From assembly GCF_029948125.1 (NCBI RefSeq), contig NZ_JASAMB010000015.1, forward strand, positions 124,001-188,000: a DNA stretch of 64,000 nt, in the 5' to 3' direction. The position numbers were made by a program, and so were the translations under genes. The notes beneath the pieces are model-generated. The model saw only the letters and a list, made by a program, of their open reading frames with translations. It made no database searches and had not been told where the DNA came from. Shown here in pieces: positions 1 through 9,368 of the stretch; position 1 is the stretch's first letter, and each line of letters opens with the position of its first letter. This DNA comes from Catellatospora sp. KI3. Its GTDB lineage: Bacteria; Actinomycetota; Actinomycetes; Mycobacteriales; Micromonosporaceae.

Positions 1-1273
1 TCAGACCCGGGAACACCCGGTCCGGGCGGGCCAGCGTGACCTGGTCGGCGCCGGGTGCGGCAGCCGGGTCGGCGTCCGGGGCCACCCAGTAGCCGCGCAG
101 CGTGCCGGAGCCCTTCGGCGCGTACAGCGCCAGGCCGTTGGCGACCGCCCGCTCCGCTCCGTCGGACGGGCTGTTCTCCAGGGTGAGCCCCTCCTCGCCC
201 GGTCGGCGGGCCAGCAGCGTCGAGGAGCCGCCGCCGTCGATGTTCAGCGCCGTGTACGCCCCGGCGTCGGCGACCATCCGCGCCCACTGCGTCAGCCCGA
301 CCCCGGCACTGTTGACCTGCTTGCCGTCCACGGTGAGCAGGAACATCCGGGTGCCCGCCCGGTCGAACCCGATCGCGGTACGGGCCGCCGCCGCGTTGTC
401 GTCGAACGTCTGCGGCACCCCGTCCTTGACCAGCAGGAAGTTGCCGCCGACGGCCGCGTGCAGCGGCCCGCCGTCGGAGCTGCGCGGCCGGTACGACACC
501 GTGACCCGGTCGCCCACGGCGAGCTGCCGCAGCGCGGCCGCCCCGCCCTCGCGGCCGAGCAGCACCGTGCTGCCCTGCGGCAGGGTCCCGGTGCCGGCGC
601 TCGGCGAGACCGCGCTGACCACCCCGTCGGTGAGCAGCACCTCGGCCACGTCGGTCGCGCCGTCCACGGCCCGCTGGCGCGGGTACGCCCCCCAGCGGGC
701 GGTGAACAGGCCCACCCCGCCGGGGGCGACCCGGTTGTTGAGCTGGGTCAGCGGCACCGAGCCGCCCGGCCACCCGGCCGAGCCCTCGAAGTACACCTGG
801 AGCAGGCGCCCGAGGCCCTCGGCGCTGAACCCGACGGCGTTGTGCCAGCCCTCGGTCGGCGACTGCACCAGGGTGCCGCTCTCGACGCCGACGCCCAGCG
901 CCGCACCCGAGTTGTTGATGTCGAAGAAGTCACCGTTGACCGCGGCGACGGGCCGGGTGCCGTGCGAGGTCGCGGCGGCGGCCATGGCGCGGACCGTGTC
1001 GTCGGCGGCGACCGTACCGGGGCTCAGGTAGTCGACGGTGGCGCCTTTGCCGAGGTCGACGCTGAGCGTGTCGGTGCGCAGCCAGGCGGTGCCGTCCACG
1101 GTGTCGGTCGAGGTCAGCGTGATGCCGGGGGCGACCGGCCGGGTGCGCTGTGCCGTCTGCAGCGCGGGCGGCGGATCGGCCGCGGCCGCCGGGGCCGTCA
1201 GCGGCACCAGGGTGGCGGCGGCCAGCGCGCCGACCAGCGCGACGCGCGGCAGGAGTCGAGGGGCGTGAGACAT
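1..1273 (-). CDS. Secreted phosphodiester glycosidase-like protein (NAGPA domain), 3' end beyond window
   Basis: The reading frame starts at the ATG at 1273 and is still open at base 1, so about 424 residues are visible. The N-terminus is a signal peptide: positive residues, a hydrophobic run, and an AAA/AD cleavage region near residue 32. The body matches the NAGPA/DUF2233 family (phosphodiester N-acetylglucosaminidase-like). Visible motifs are AVNGDFFD in the middle and NIDGGGSSTL near residue 370, the family's conserved acidic/glycine patch. Enzymes of this family cleave sugar-phosphodiester bonds, and bacterial members are extracellular, often with extra C-terminal domains, which here would lie outside the window. 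The substrate cannot be inferred. It appears to be a single transcription unit separate from the deaminase gene downstream in coordinate. Confidence 0.82.
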   Translation of the reverse strand, partial: MSHAPRLLPRVALVGALAAATLVPLTAPAAAADPPPALQTAQRTRPVAPGITLTSTDTVDGTAWLRTDTLSVDLGKGATVDYLSPGTVAADDTVRAMAAAATSHGTRPVAAVNGDFFDINNSGAALGVGVESGTLVQSPTEGWHNAVGFSAEGLGRLLQVYFEGSAGWPGGSVPLTQLNNRVAPGGVGLFTARWGAYPRQRAVDGATDVAEVLLTDGVVSAVSPSAGTGTLPQGSTVLLGREGGAAALRQLAVGDRVTVSYRPRSSDGGPLHAAVGGNFLLVKDGVPQTFDDNAAAARTAIGFDRAGTRMFLLTVDGKQVNSAGVGLTQWARMVADAGAYTALNIDGGGSSTLLARRPGEEGLTLENSPSDGAERAVANGLALYAPKGSGTLRGYWVAPDADPAAAPGADQVTLARPDRVFPGL

Positions 1274-1350
1274 AGAAGGCAGTACACCCGCCTTCGGCGA
1301 ACATTTTCAAGACCTTCAGCGTGTATGAAGGGAATCTTCTTGGTGACCCC

Positions 1351-1800
1351 TCAGCGGCGGATCAGGTGCCCGTTGATCGCGACCACGTCGGCGGCGAACT
1401 GCGGCAGCTCCACCACCTGCACCCCCGCCGCCGTCAGCAGCTCCACGCCCTCGCAGTCGGCCAGCAGCAGCGGCTCGCGCAGCGCGAAGTAGACGCGCGG
1501 GATGCCCGCGCGCAGGATCAGCCGCGTACACGGCAACGGACGCGACGCCCGCACCGAGCACGGCTCCAGCGTGGAGTAGATCGCCGCGTCGGTCAGATCC
1601 ACCCCGGCCAGCTTGGCCAGGGCCGACTCCTCGGCGTGGACGCTCGGGTCGGTCTCGCGGGAGTAGCCGTACGCCAACTGACGGCCATGGGCGTCGACGA
1701 CCACGGCACCGACGTTGAACGCGTCCGGGACCGAGGGGCAGCGCCGCGACCACTCGACCGCATGCCGCATGTGGGCCAGGTCCAGCTCCGTCCCGATCAT
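1351..1800 (-). CDS. RibD-type cytidine/deoxycytidylate deaminase domain protein
   Basis: This 149-residue protein has the zinc deaminase signature: HAEES near residue 55 (zinc His plus catalytic Glu) and a two-cysteine zinc motif, EPCSVRASRPLPCT, near residues 79-92. The spacing resembles the deaminase half of RibD (diaminohydroxyphosphoribosylaminopyrimidine deaminase). Its ATG overlaps the stop of the upstream reductase gene by four bases (ATGA), so the two are translationally coupled and together make a split RibD. The pair may act in riboflavin synthesis, or in a pyrimidine-derived pathway, because no other rib gene lies nearby. Assignment to the superfamily is firm; the exact substrate is inferred. 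Confidence 0.8.
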   Translation of the reverse strand: MIGTELDLAHMRHAVEWSRRCPSVPDAFNVGAVVVDAHGRQLAYGYSRETDPSVHAEESALAKLAGVDLTDAAIYSTLEPCSVRASRPLPCTRLILRAGIPRVYFALREPLLLADCEGVELLTAAGVQVVELPQFAADVVAINGHLIRR

Positions 1801-2555
1801 GCCTGCGCTTCGTCCGTGCGCAGGGCGCCGTCCGGGCCGACTTCATACCCGGCGGCCGCGCCGTCCGCCCGCGGGGCAGCGTCGGTCAGCAGATAGCGGA
1901 GGTACGCGCAGTCGCCGTGGCGACCCGCCTCGGCCAGCCGCATACGGCGGCCCGGCCCGAACGGGAAGGACGCGTCGCCGACGAAGCGCGGCGCCCTGCT
2001 GTCGCCGACGAAGAACGGCGCGACCGACAGCTCGACCTCGTCGACCAGGCCCTGCGCCAGGAACTGGGTGTGCATCGTGCCGCCGCCCTCGACCATCAGC
2101 CGCCGTACGCCGCGGCGGTGCAGATCGGCCAGCAGCCTCTCCAGCGACAACGGGTCGCCCGCGGCGACGACGTCGGCGACCCCGCCGAGGCGGGCGCGGG
2201 TCCCCGCCGCGACGGCGTCGGGTACGTACACGATCTTGTCGCAGGCGCCGGTGGTGAAGAACGGGGCCGCCGGGTCCAGTTCACCGCCGCCGCTGACGAC
2301 GACCTTCGCGGGCGTCTCCGACTCGCCCCGGTCCAGCCGCCGCTGCCGCAGCTCGGGGGCGCGGACCAGCAGGCGCGGATTGTCGGCCCGGATCGTGCCC
2401 GCGCCGACGAGGATGGCGTCGACGGCCGCCCGCCGACGGTCCACCCGGGCGAAATCCTCGGGACTGGACAGCAGCAGCCGGTGCTCGCTGGCGTCGTCGA
2501 GGTAGCCGTCGAGCGACATGGCTGCCTCGATCAGGACGTACGGGCGGTCAGCCAC
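1797..2555 (-). CDS. RibD C-terminal/dihydrofolate reductase-like reductase
   Basis: This 252-residue protein matches the RibD_C (DHFR-like) fold: IEAAMSLDGYLDD at the N-terminus, VGAGTIRADNPRLLVR near residue 50, and MVEGGGTMHTQFL near residue 152, the NADPH-binding region. I chose the GTG at 2555 because a GGAG lies about 8 bases upstream and homology begins right there; the upstream extension is arginine-rich and unconvincing. It would reduce the ribosylamino-pyrimidine produced by a deaminase, here encoded by the overlapping next gene. The upstream side is the 1.4-kb repeat region, and I see no FMN riboswitch. Confidence 0.78.
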   Translation of the reverse strand: MADRPYVLIEAAMSLDGYLDDASEHRLLLSSPEDFARVDRRRAAVDAILVGAGTIRADNPRLLVRAPELRQRRLDRGESETPAKVVVSGGGELDPAAPFFTTGACDKIVYVPDAVAAGTRARLGGVADVVAAGDPLSLERLLADLHRRGVRRLMVEGGGTMHTQFLAQGLVDEVELSVAPFFVGDSRAPRFVGDASFPFGPGRRMRLAEAGRHGDCAYLRYLLTDAAPRADGAAAGYEVGPDGALRTDEAQA

Positions 2556-2791
2556 GGGGTGCTCCAGGGGGCGGTGGATGGGGACGGACCGCTGCCACGT
2601 CGCGGCGATCACCGGCGCCGGACCCCGCGGTGGGCCTCCGGTCGCACCGTCACGCGCCCGCAGCCGTGATGGCCTGCGCTTTCTCCGGCGCCGCACGTAC
2701 GGATGCTACCGCAGCACCACTCCCCCTCCGACAATCCTGTGACCCACCCCCCAACCGACACTGACCGCGAGGGCCGGCGGCTGCCCGGGGT

Positions 2792-2996
2792 CAAGACCTC
2801 GGCCGCAGGCCCCGGCGATCCCCGCTTGAGGTCACAACCTCGGCGACAAAGCCGGGTGATCGTCACCTGAGGCCACAACCTCGGCGATGAGGTCGGGTGA
2901 TCGTCACCTGAGGCCACAACCTCGGCAGCAGGCTCGGACGATCACCACCCGAGGTCAAAACCTCGGCGATGAGGTCGGGTTCTGACCGCAGCCAGC
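2792..2996. repeat. Five tandem copies of a 41-bp repeat
   Basis: Copies begin at 2792, 2833, 2874, 2915 and 2956, exactly 41 bp apart. Each starts with a form of CACAACCTCGGC and contains a GATC-centred segment such as GGTGATCGTCACC followed by TGAGG. Copies two and three are the most alike, while the first and last are diverged. No coding frame is supported. The regular period and mutual divergence suggest an old tandem array, not an assembly artefact. It directly precedes longer direct repeats. Confidence 0.85.
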
Positions 2997-3660
2997 GATC
3001 ATCCGCCGCAACGGGATCTAAGATCGCCACCTCTGGTCACAACACCGGGTGGCCACCGGCCCGCCAGCGCTGGGATACCCACCGCCGCATCTCGGTGCCC
3101 GCGCCGCGCTCACCGCCGCATCGCCACCTCCACCTTCCGCCCGCCAACGCTGATCAACCACCCGCCAAGCCCGAAGATCGTCGGCCGCGGTCCTTATCTC
3201 GGCTAGGGGGCGGTGTTTTGACCGCAGGCGGCGATCACCCGCCGCAACGGGTTCTAAGATCGCCGCCTCTGGTCACAACACCGGACGGCCGTCGGCCCGC
3301 CAGCGCCGGGGATACCCACCGCCGCATCTCGGTGCGCGCCGCGCTCGCCACCGCGTCGGCGCACCATCTTCCGCCAGCTGCCGCGTCGCGCCCCACCTTC
3401 CGCCAGCTGCCGCGTCGCGCCCCACCTTCCGCCAGCTGCCGCAGCGCGCCCCACCTCCCGCCAGCCGCCGCAGCGCGCCCCACCTCTCACCTCCCGCCAG
3501 CCGCCGCGGCGCGCCCGCCTTTCGCCTGCCGACGCGTCGCGCCCCACCTTCCGCTCGCCGCCGCTGATCGACCGCCCGCCAAGCTCGAAGATCGTCGCTT
3601 GCGGTCCGAATTTCGGTTAGAGGGCGGTGTCCTGACCGCAGGCGGCGATCACGAGCCGAA
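2996..3660. repeat. Long imperfect direct repeats in a gene-free region
   Basis: The sequence starting CGATCATCCGCCGCAACGGG at 2996 recurs in diverged form at 3232, with similarity running roughly 120 bp. The block around 3163-3237 (CGCCAAGCCCGAAGATCG through GACCGCAGGCGGCGATCAC) recurs at about 3577-3651. The two units are 236 bp and about 414 bp long; the second is longer because a 29-bp tandem array lies inside it. From 2556 to 4020 I see no supportable gene. Several long frames cross the region but have low-complexity, Arg/Pro-rich translations and no ribosome binding sites. Confidence 0.75.
3362..3570. repeat. 29-bp tandem repeat array
   Basis: Units of the form CACCTTCCGCCAGCTGCCGC plus GTCGCGCCC recur with a period of 29 bp. 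Four clear copies have their TTCC/TCCC cores at about 3369, 3398, 3427 and 3456. More diverged, irregularly spaced copies follow to about 3570. The array expands the second of the two long direct-repeat units. Translation in any frame gives low-complexity alanine/proline/arginine, so I treat it as non-coding. Confidence 0.78.
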
Positions 3661-4020
3661 GCACGTCCGAAGATCACGACCTCGGGGCCAGAACATCGCC
3701 CCGCGCCCCACGCCGAACCTGCTTTCCGACCACTACCGCCGATCACTACATGCCCACAGTCGCCGAAGATCGCGGCGCCGACCACGAACACCCGCGCCCG
3801 GTATCGCAAAGCCCACTCCGCGAGCGCCAGTCGCCCAAGATCGCGGTCTCCGGCCGGACACACCGGCGCACGCGTTACCGCACCGCCCATCCCGCCCGGC
3901 ACGCAGCGGCCGGTGACGCCGGACCCTGTTCCGCGCCACCCGGACGCAGCCGGATGATGGTCACCCCGCCCGGACCGAGGTCGGGTGTAACCGAGGCAGG
4001 GCAGGCGGACATTCCCAGGC

Positions 4021-4584
4021 ATGGAACCAGAGCACACGGCTGAGAGGCAGCGCTTCGAGGAGCTGTTCGACGCCCACTACGCGGAGCTGACCAGGTTCGC
4101 GGCCCGCCGGGTGGGCGCCGACGCGGCCGGTGACGTCGTCGCCGCCACGTTCCTCGTCGCCTGGCGCCGACTGGCCGACCTGCCTACCGACCACCCTCGC
4201 GCCTGGCTGTACGCCACCGCCCGGCAGATCGTCGCCAACGAGGTGCGCGGCCGGACCCGCTGGGACCGGCTCACCGCCAAGGCGGCCGCGAGCGGCGAGA
4301 CCAGGGTCGAGGACCATTCGGCACAGGTCGACGAGCAGCTCCGGGTACGGGCCGTGCTCGACAGCCTCTCCCCCGCCGACCAGGAGCTGCTGCGCCTGAC
4401 CGAGTGGGACGGGCTGGACGTGGCCGAGGCGGCGCTGGTCCTGCGGTGCAGCCGTACCGCGCTCAAGGTGCGACTGCACCGGGCCAGGCGCCGCTTCGCC
4501 CAGCGGCTGCTGGCCACCGAGGACCGCGACACCGCGCCGGTCCGCCGCCCGTCCATCATCGCCGGAGGGAGCACCAGCTCATGA
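4021..4584 (+). CDS. ECF RNA polymerase sigma factor
   Basis: This 187-residue protein has the two-domain ECF layout. Region 2 (about residues 10-75) includes FDAHYAELTRFAARRVG and WLYATARQIVANEVR. Region 4 (about 115-165) includes LSPADQELLRLTEWDGLDVAEAALVLRCS followed by the recognition helix TALKVRLHRARRRF. Its stop overlaps the start of the next gene by four bases (ATGA), the usual pattern for a sigma factor and a membrane-anchored partner. Such factors redirect RNA polymerase to a few target promoters. The ATG at 4021 is preceded by AGGCAGGGCAGG-type sequence, though the spacing is not ideal. The target regulon cannot be read from the window. Confidence 0.88.
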   Translation: MEPEHTAERQRFEELFDAHYAELTRFAARRVGADAAGDVVAATFLVAWRRLADLPTDHPRAWLYATARQIVANEVRGRTRWDRLTAKAAASGETRVEDHSAQVDEQLRVRAVLDSLSPADQELLRLTEWDGLDVAEAALVLRCSRTALKVRLHRARRRFAQRLLATEDRDTAPVRRPSIIAGGSTSS

Positions 4585-5234
4585 ACGACCGTACCGCCAG
4601 AGCCATGGCCACGCTGCGGGCCGCCGACCCCGCGCCGACCGCGCCCGACCCCGCAGACCCGCAGGCCCGTGCCCTGCTGGAGCGGGTGCTGCAGACCCCG
4701 GATGCGCCACCGCCCGCCCCGGCTCGCGGGCGCCGGCGGCTCGTGGTCGGCGTCGCCGGTGCGGCCGCGTTCGCGGCGGCGGCGGTGTTCGCCGTCGCCC
4801 AGCCGGCCGCCGCCTACACCGTGCAGCGCAACCCGGACGGGACCGTCGCGGTGGTCATCCGGCCGTCCCAGCTGCACGATCCGGACCGGCTCAACGCGGC
4901 GCTGGCCCGGGTCGGCGCGCGTACGACGGTGCTGCGCATGGTCCCGGCGGACCGGTGCCCCACCGCGCCCGAGGTCGACCCGGCCTTCGAGCTGCCCGAG
5001 GACGCCACCCCGGAGCAGCTCGCGGCGCAGATCGCCCGGTTCCCCGTCGACTACCGGATGGGCGACGAGGAGGTCCTCATCACGATCCGTCCGTGGCTGA
5101 TCCCGAGCGCCGACAGCCTCGCCCTCGGCTACGCCTTCGCCTCCGGCCCCGCCGGCCCGACGACGTACGTCCGCCCCGCGGTGGTCCGCACCATGCCCGC
5201 CTGCCTGCCCATGCCCACACCGCCCCGCCGCTGA
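4581..5234 (+). CDS. Single-pass membrane protein paired with the ECF sigma factor (possible regulator)
   Basis: This 217-residue protein is translationally coupled to the sigma factor. A soluble N-terminus of about 48 residues, rich in Ala/Pro, is followed by Arg/Arg/Arg and a hydrophobic helix near residues 52-73, then an extracytoplasmic domain of about 140 residues. That topology and position are typical of the partner proteins of this ECF group in actinomycetes. I see no classical ZAS zinc motif (HXXXCXXC), so calling it an anti-sigma factor is inference. It ends with a Pro/Arg-rich tail just before a broken macro-domain remnant. Confidence 0.65.
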   Translation: MNDRTARAMATLRAADPAPTAPDPADPQARALLERVLQTPDAPPPAPARGRRRLVVGVAGAAAFAAAAVFAVAQPAAAYTVQRNPDGTVAVVIRPSQLHDPDRLNAALARVGARTTVLRMVPADRCPTAPEVDPAFELPEDATPEQLAAQIARFPVDYRMGDEEVLITIRPWLIPSADSLALGYAFASGPAGPTTYVRPAVVRTMPACLPMPTPPRR

Positions 5235-5281
5235 CCGGTAGCCGCAAGCGGCGCCCCGCCGCACCCCGCGGCGGCTGGCGG

Positions 5282-5435
5282 TCGGCGTTCGCCGACAACC
5301 CCGAGGTCTCGATCGTGCAGGGGTCCATCCTGGACCAGCAGGTCGACGCCTGGGTCACCCCGACCGACTCGTACGGGCGGATGGACGGCGGCGTCGACGC
5401 GATCATCAAGTGCCACCTCGGCGCGGGCGGGGACG
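5282..5435 (+). pseudogene. Remnant of a macro-domain (ADP-ribose-binding) gene
   Basis: Between the ECF module and the flavoprotein gene there is a stretch whose plus-strand translation reads AFADNPEVSIVQGSIL, then DAWVTPTDSYGRMDGGVDAAI-like sequence. This is the N-terminal ADP-ribose-binding part of macro-domain (Appr-1-p) proteins, with the typical S/T-N/D-S-x-G-x-MDGGVD loop. There is no start codon or ribosome binding site. The rest of the domain is missing: the sequence runs into the end of the convergent flavoprotein gene. I read it as a deletion remnant of about 50 codons. Confidence 0.6.
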
Positions 5436-5459
5436 GAGCCGTCCCCGCCCGCGTCGCGG

Positions 5460-6653
5460 CTACGCCGCTCGGGCGACCTGGTGCGCGGCGGCCGCGTCCC
5501 GCAGCACGGGGCGGCGCCGGGTCGGCATGCCGAGCGTCGGGTTGGCCACGCCCCAGGCCGCGCCCTTGCAGACCAGCTCCTTGTAGGCGGCGGCGAACCG
5601 GCCGGTCAGGGCCGACGGCTTGGCCTGGTCGTCCGCGGTGACGAACTGGATCAGCCCTTCCTTGCGGCCCAGCGAGATGCACTGGTTGAAGTAGCGGATG
5701 GGCACGTTCGGCAGCTTGCCGCCGGTCAGGCGCGCCGCGATCGCGTCGGCGGCCTGCCAGGCCATGGGGGTGCCCGAGGCGCACGACATCCGCAGCGGCC
5801 TGCCCTCCGGGCCGATCGCGTGGGCGGCGTCGCCGACCGCGTACACGTCGGGGTGCGAGACCGAGCGCATGGTCGCGTCGACCGCGATCTGGCCGGTGGC
5901 GGTGGTGTCCAGGGTGGTCGCCGCGGCGATCGGGTGGACCGCGAAGCCGGTGGTCCACACCGTCACGTCGGCGGCGACGGCCCTGCCGTCGGCGGTGACG
6001 ACCCGGTCGGCCTCGACGCCGGTGACGGCGGCGTGCTCGTACGCGGTGATCCCGAGCTTGGCGACGACCTTGCGCAGGTGGTCGCGGCCCTTGGCTGCCA
6101 GCCAGTCGCCCAGTCCGCCGCGCACGGCCAGCGCGACGCGCAGGTCCGGGCGGGCCTCGGCGAACTCGGTCGCGGCCTCCAGGCCGGTGAGGCCGCCGCC
6201 GACGACGGTCACGGTCTGCCCGGCGTGCAGGCGGGCCAGCCGCTCGCGCAGCCGCAGCGCCCCGGGGCGGCTGGCGACCTCGTACGCGTGCTCGGCGGTC
6301 CCCGGGACGCCCTGGGCGTTCCAACCGCTGCCCAGCGCGTAGACGAGCGTGTCGTAGCGCAGTTCCGCGGTGCCGCCCGCGGCGGCGACGGTGACGGTCC
6401 GGCGGTCGACGTCGACGCCGGTGACCCGAGCGACCTTCAGCTCGACGCCGGTGCCGGCGAACATCTCGCGCAGCGGCCGGGGCTTGAGCTCCTGCCCGGC
6501 CGCCAGCTGGTGCAGGCGGACGCGCTCCACGAAGTCGGGCTCGGCGTTGACGACGGTGATGGCGACGTCTTCGCGGCGCAGCCGCTTGGCCAGGCGTCCG
6601 GCGGCGATGGCCCCGGTGTATCCGGCGCCGAGGACGATGATGCGGTGCTGCAT
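5460..6653 (-). CDS. NADH dehydrogenase-like FAD-dependent pyridine nucleotide oxidoreductase
   Basis: This 397-residue protein has the type II NADH dehydrogenase/disulfide-oxidoreductase layout. An FAD-binding Rossmann motif, VLGAGYTGAIAAG, lies at residues 6-18, an NADH-binding motif VVGGGLTGLEAATEF near 150, and the FAD-closing motif DVYAVGDAAH near 280. The ATG at 6653 has GGAG about 7 bases upstream and starts right at the first beta strand, so I prefer it to the longer frame. It lies just downstream of an ECF41 sigma factor on the same strand. In many actinomycetes ECF41 genes sit beside the oxidoreductase, carboxymuconolactone decarboxylase or epimerase gene they control, so this is its likely target. 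Its electron acceptor is unknown. Confidence 0.8.
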   Translation of the reverse strand: MQHRIIVLGAGYTGAIAAGRLAKRLRREDVAITVVNAEPDFVERVRLHQLAAGQELKPRPLREMFAGTGVELKVARVTGVDVDRRTVTVAAAGGTAELRYDTLVYALGSGWNAQGVPGTAEHAYEVASRPGALRLRERLARLHAGQTVTVVGGGLTGLEAATEFAEARPDLRVALAVRGGLGDWLAAKGRDHLRKVVAKLGITAYEHAAVTGVEADRVVTADGRAVAADVTVWTTGFAVHPIAAATTLDTTATGQIAVDATMRSVSHPDVYAVGDAAHAIGPEGRPLRMSCASGTPMAWQAADAIAARLTGGKLPNVPIRYFNQCISLGRKEGLIQFVTADDQAKPSALTGRFAAAYKELVCKGAAWGVANPTLGMPTRRRPVLRDAAAAHQVARAA

Positions 6654-6684
6654 TTCCTCGCTCCTGTCTGAAGGGTTCGCCACT

Positions 6685-6713
6685 TGAACCGGGCGGGTCC
6701 CCGTTTCCTGACA
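6685..6713 (-). promoter_or_regulatory. Candidate ECF41-dependent promoter upstream of the oxidoreductase
   Basis: Reading on the minus strand, TGTCAGGAA lies at 6713-6705, about 55 bases before the oxidoreductase ATG and in the gap between it and the ECF41 gene. From memory, ECF41 -35 elements begin TGTCA, so this is a plausible site. The matching -10 (CGTC-like) is not clear. It is a weak call resting mainly on position. Confidence 0.3.
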
Positions 6714-6744
6714 GGAGCGCGGTGTGAAGCAGGTCATAGCGGGG

Positions 6745-7689
6745 TCAGAACGCGTGGAGCAGGGGCTCTCCGTGCTCGACGGTCGCCCAGAGCGCCGTCG
6801 CGCGCGCCAGCTTGTCCGGGTTGACCTGGTTGCGGACGGCGATGATGCCCTCGGCGGTGACCTCCAGGCACATGACGCCGATCACCCGGCCGTCCAGCAC
6901 CGCGATGACGGCCGGCTCGCCGTTGGCCGACCACGCGTAGACCTCGGGCGAGCCGCCGACCAGGGTGCGCTTGGCCTCGCCGGGCCGGAACAGGCCCCAC
7001 ACGAACTTCGCGACCGCCAGCGCGCCCACGAACGGCTTGGTGCGCGCCGGGATCTTCCCGCCGCCGTCGCCGACCGAGACGACGTCGGCGGTGAGCAGCC
7101 GCACCAGCGAGTCGGTCCGGCCGCTGGTGGCGGCCGCCAGGAACTCCTCCACGATGCGCCGGGCGGCGGCCGCGTCGATCTCGGTGCGGGCCGGGCCGGC
7201 GGCCACGTGCTTCTTGGCCCGGTGGTAGAGCTGCTGGCTGGACGCCTCGGTGAGGTCGAGGATCCCGGCGATGTCCCGGTGCGGGTAGTCGAACGCCTCG
7301 CGCAGCACGTACACCGCGCGCTCGTTGGGCGACAGGCGCTCCATCAGGGTGAGCACCGCGTACGACACGGATTCGCGCTGCTCGGCGCTGTCGGCGGGGC
7401 CCAGCATCGGGTCACCGGACAGCAGCGGCTCGGGCAGCCACTCGCCCACATAGGTCTCGCGGCGCGCCCGCGCTGAGGTGAGCTGGTTGAGGCACAGGTT
7501 GGTGAGGACCTTGGTCAGCCAGGCCTCGGGCACCTCGACGTGGTCGGTGTCGGCGGCCTGCCAGCGCAGGAACGTCTCCTGCACGGCGTCCTCGGCCTCA
7601 CCGGCGGAGCCGAGCATGCGGTAGGCGATGGCCTCCAGGCGCGGACGCGCCGCCACGAACCGGTCGACGTCCTCCATACGCAAGGCCAT
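6745..7689 (-). CDS. ECF41-family sigma factor with C-terminal SnoaL-like domain (SigJ type)
   Basis: This is a 314-residue protein, longer than ordinary ECF factors because of a C-terminal NTF2/SnoaL-like domain of about 130 residues. Sigma region 2 is near residues 10-70 and region 4 near 115-165 (LSPNERAVYVLREAFDYPHRDIAGIL). Three signatures of the ECF41 group are present: WLPEPLL in the linker between the sigma domains, DGGGK near residue 207 and NPDKL near 290. In this family the C-terminal extension replaces a separate anti-sigma factor and controls activity from within the same polypeptide. The start at 7689 has AGGA about 8 bases upstream. The adjacent flavoprotein gene is the likely target. 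Confidence 0.9.
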   Translation of the reverse strand: MALRMEDVDRFVAARPRLEAIAYRMLGSAGEAEDAVQETFLRWQAADTDHVEVPEAWLTKVLTNLCLNQLTSARARRETYVGEWLPEPLLSGDPMLGPADSAEQRESVSYAVLTLMERLSPNERAVYVLREAFDYPHRDIAGILDLTEASSQQLYHRAKKHVAAGPARTEIDAAAARRIVEEFLAAATSGRTDSLVRLLTADVVSVGDGGGKIPARTKPFVGALAVAKFVWGLFRPGEAKRTLVGGSPEVYAWSANGEPAVIAVLDGRVIGVMCLEVTAEGIIAVRNQVNPDKLARATALWATVEHGEPLLHAF

Positions 7690-7738
7690 GCGCCGATCCT
7701 AGCCACCGCCTCAGGGCGGTCGGGAAGGCAGCACATGA

Positions 7739-9292
<1,554 letters not shown>

Positions 9293-9305
9293 CCCGGCCG
9301 GACGG

Positions 9306-9350
9306 TGTCAGCGGCCGTGTCAGAGGCGTGTCAGAGCCGTGACAGGTCCG
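9306..9350 (+). promoter_or_regulatory. Four direct repeats with 11-12 bp period upstream of the drrAB-like exporter (candidate SARP sites)
   Basis: TGTCAGC at 9306, TGTCAGA at 9318, TGTCAGA at 9329 and TGACAGG at 9340 recur every 11-12 bp. The full units are alike (TGTCAGAGGCG, TGTCAGAGCCG, TGACAGGTCCG). Heptamers on an 11-bp period are the classical binding arrangement of SARP/AfsR regulators, and an AfsR-like gene lies just beyond the exporter. The last repeat ends 19 bases before the ATG, so the transcript may be nearly leaderless with a poor -10 around GACAGT (9356-9361). Confidence 0.5.
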
Positions 9351-9368
9351 CTCGCGACAGTCGACCGC

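Noticed and set aside
2792-3660. CRISPR array
   Set aside because: The 41-bp and 29-bp units are head-to-tail with no unique spacers between conserved repeats, and no cas gene is present.
2969-3916. Long plus- and minus-strand frames across the repeat region
   Set aside because: They translate DNA repeats into Ala/Pro/Arg-rich sequence, have no ribosome binding site, and diverge between repeat copies without frame conservation.
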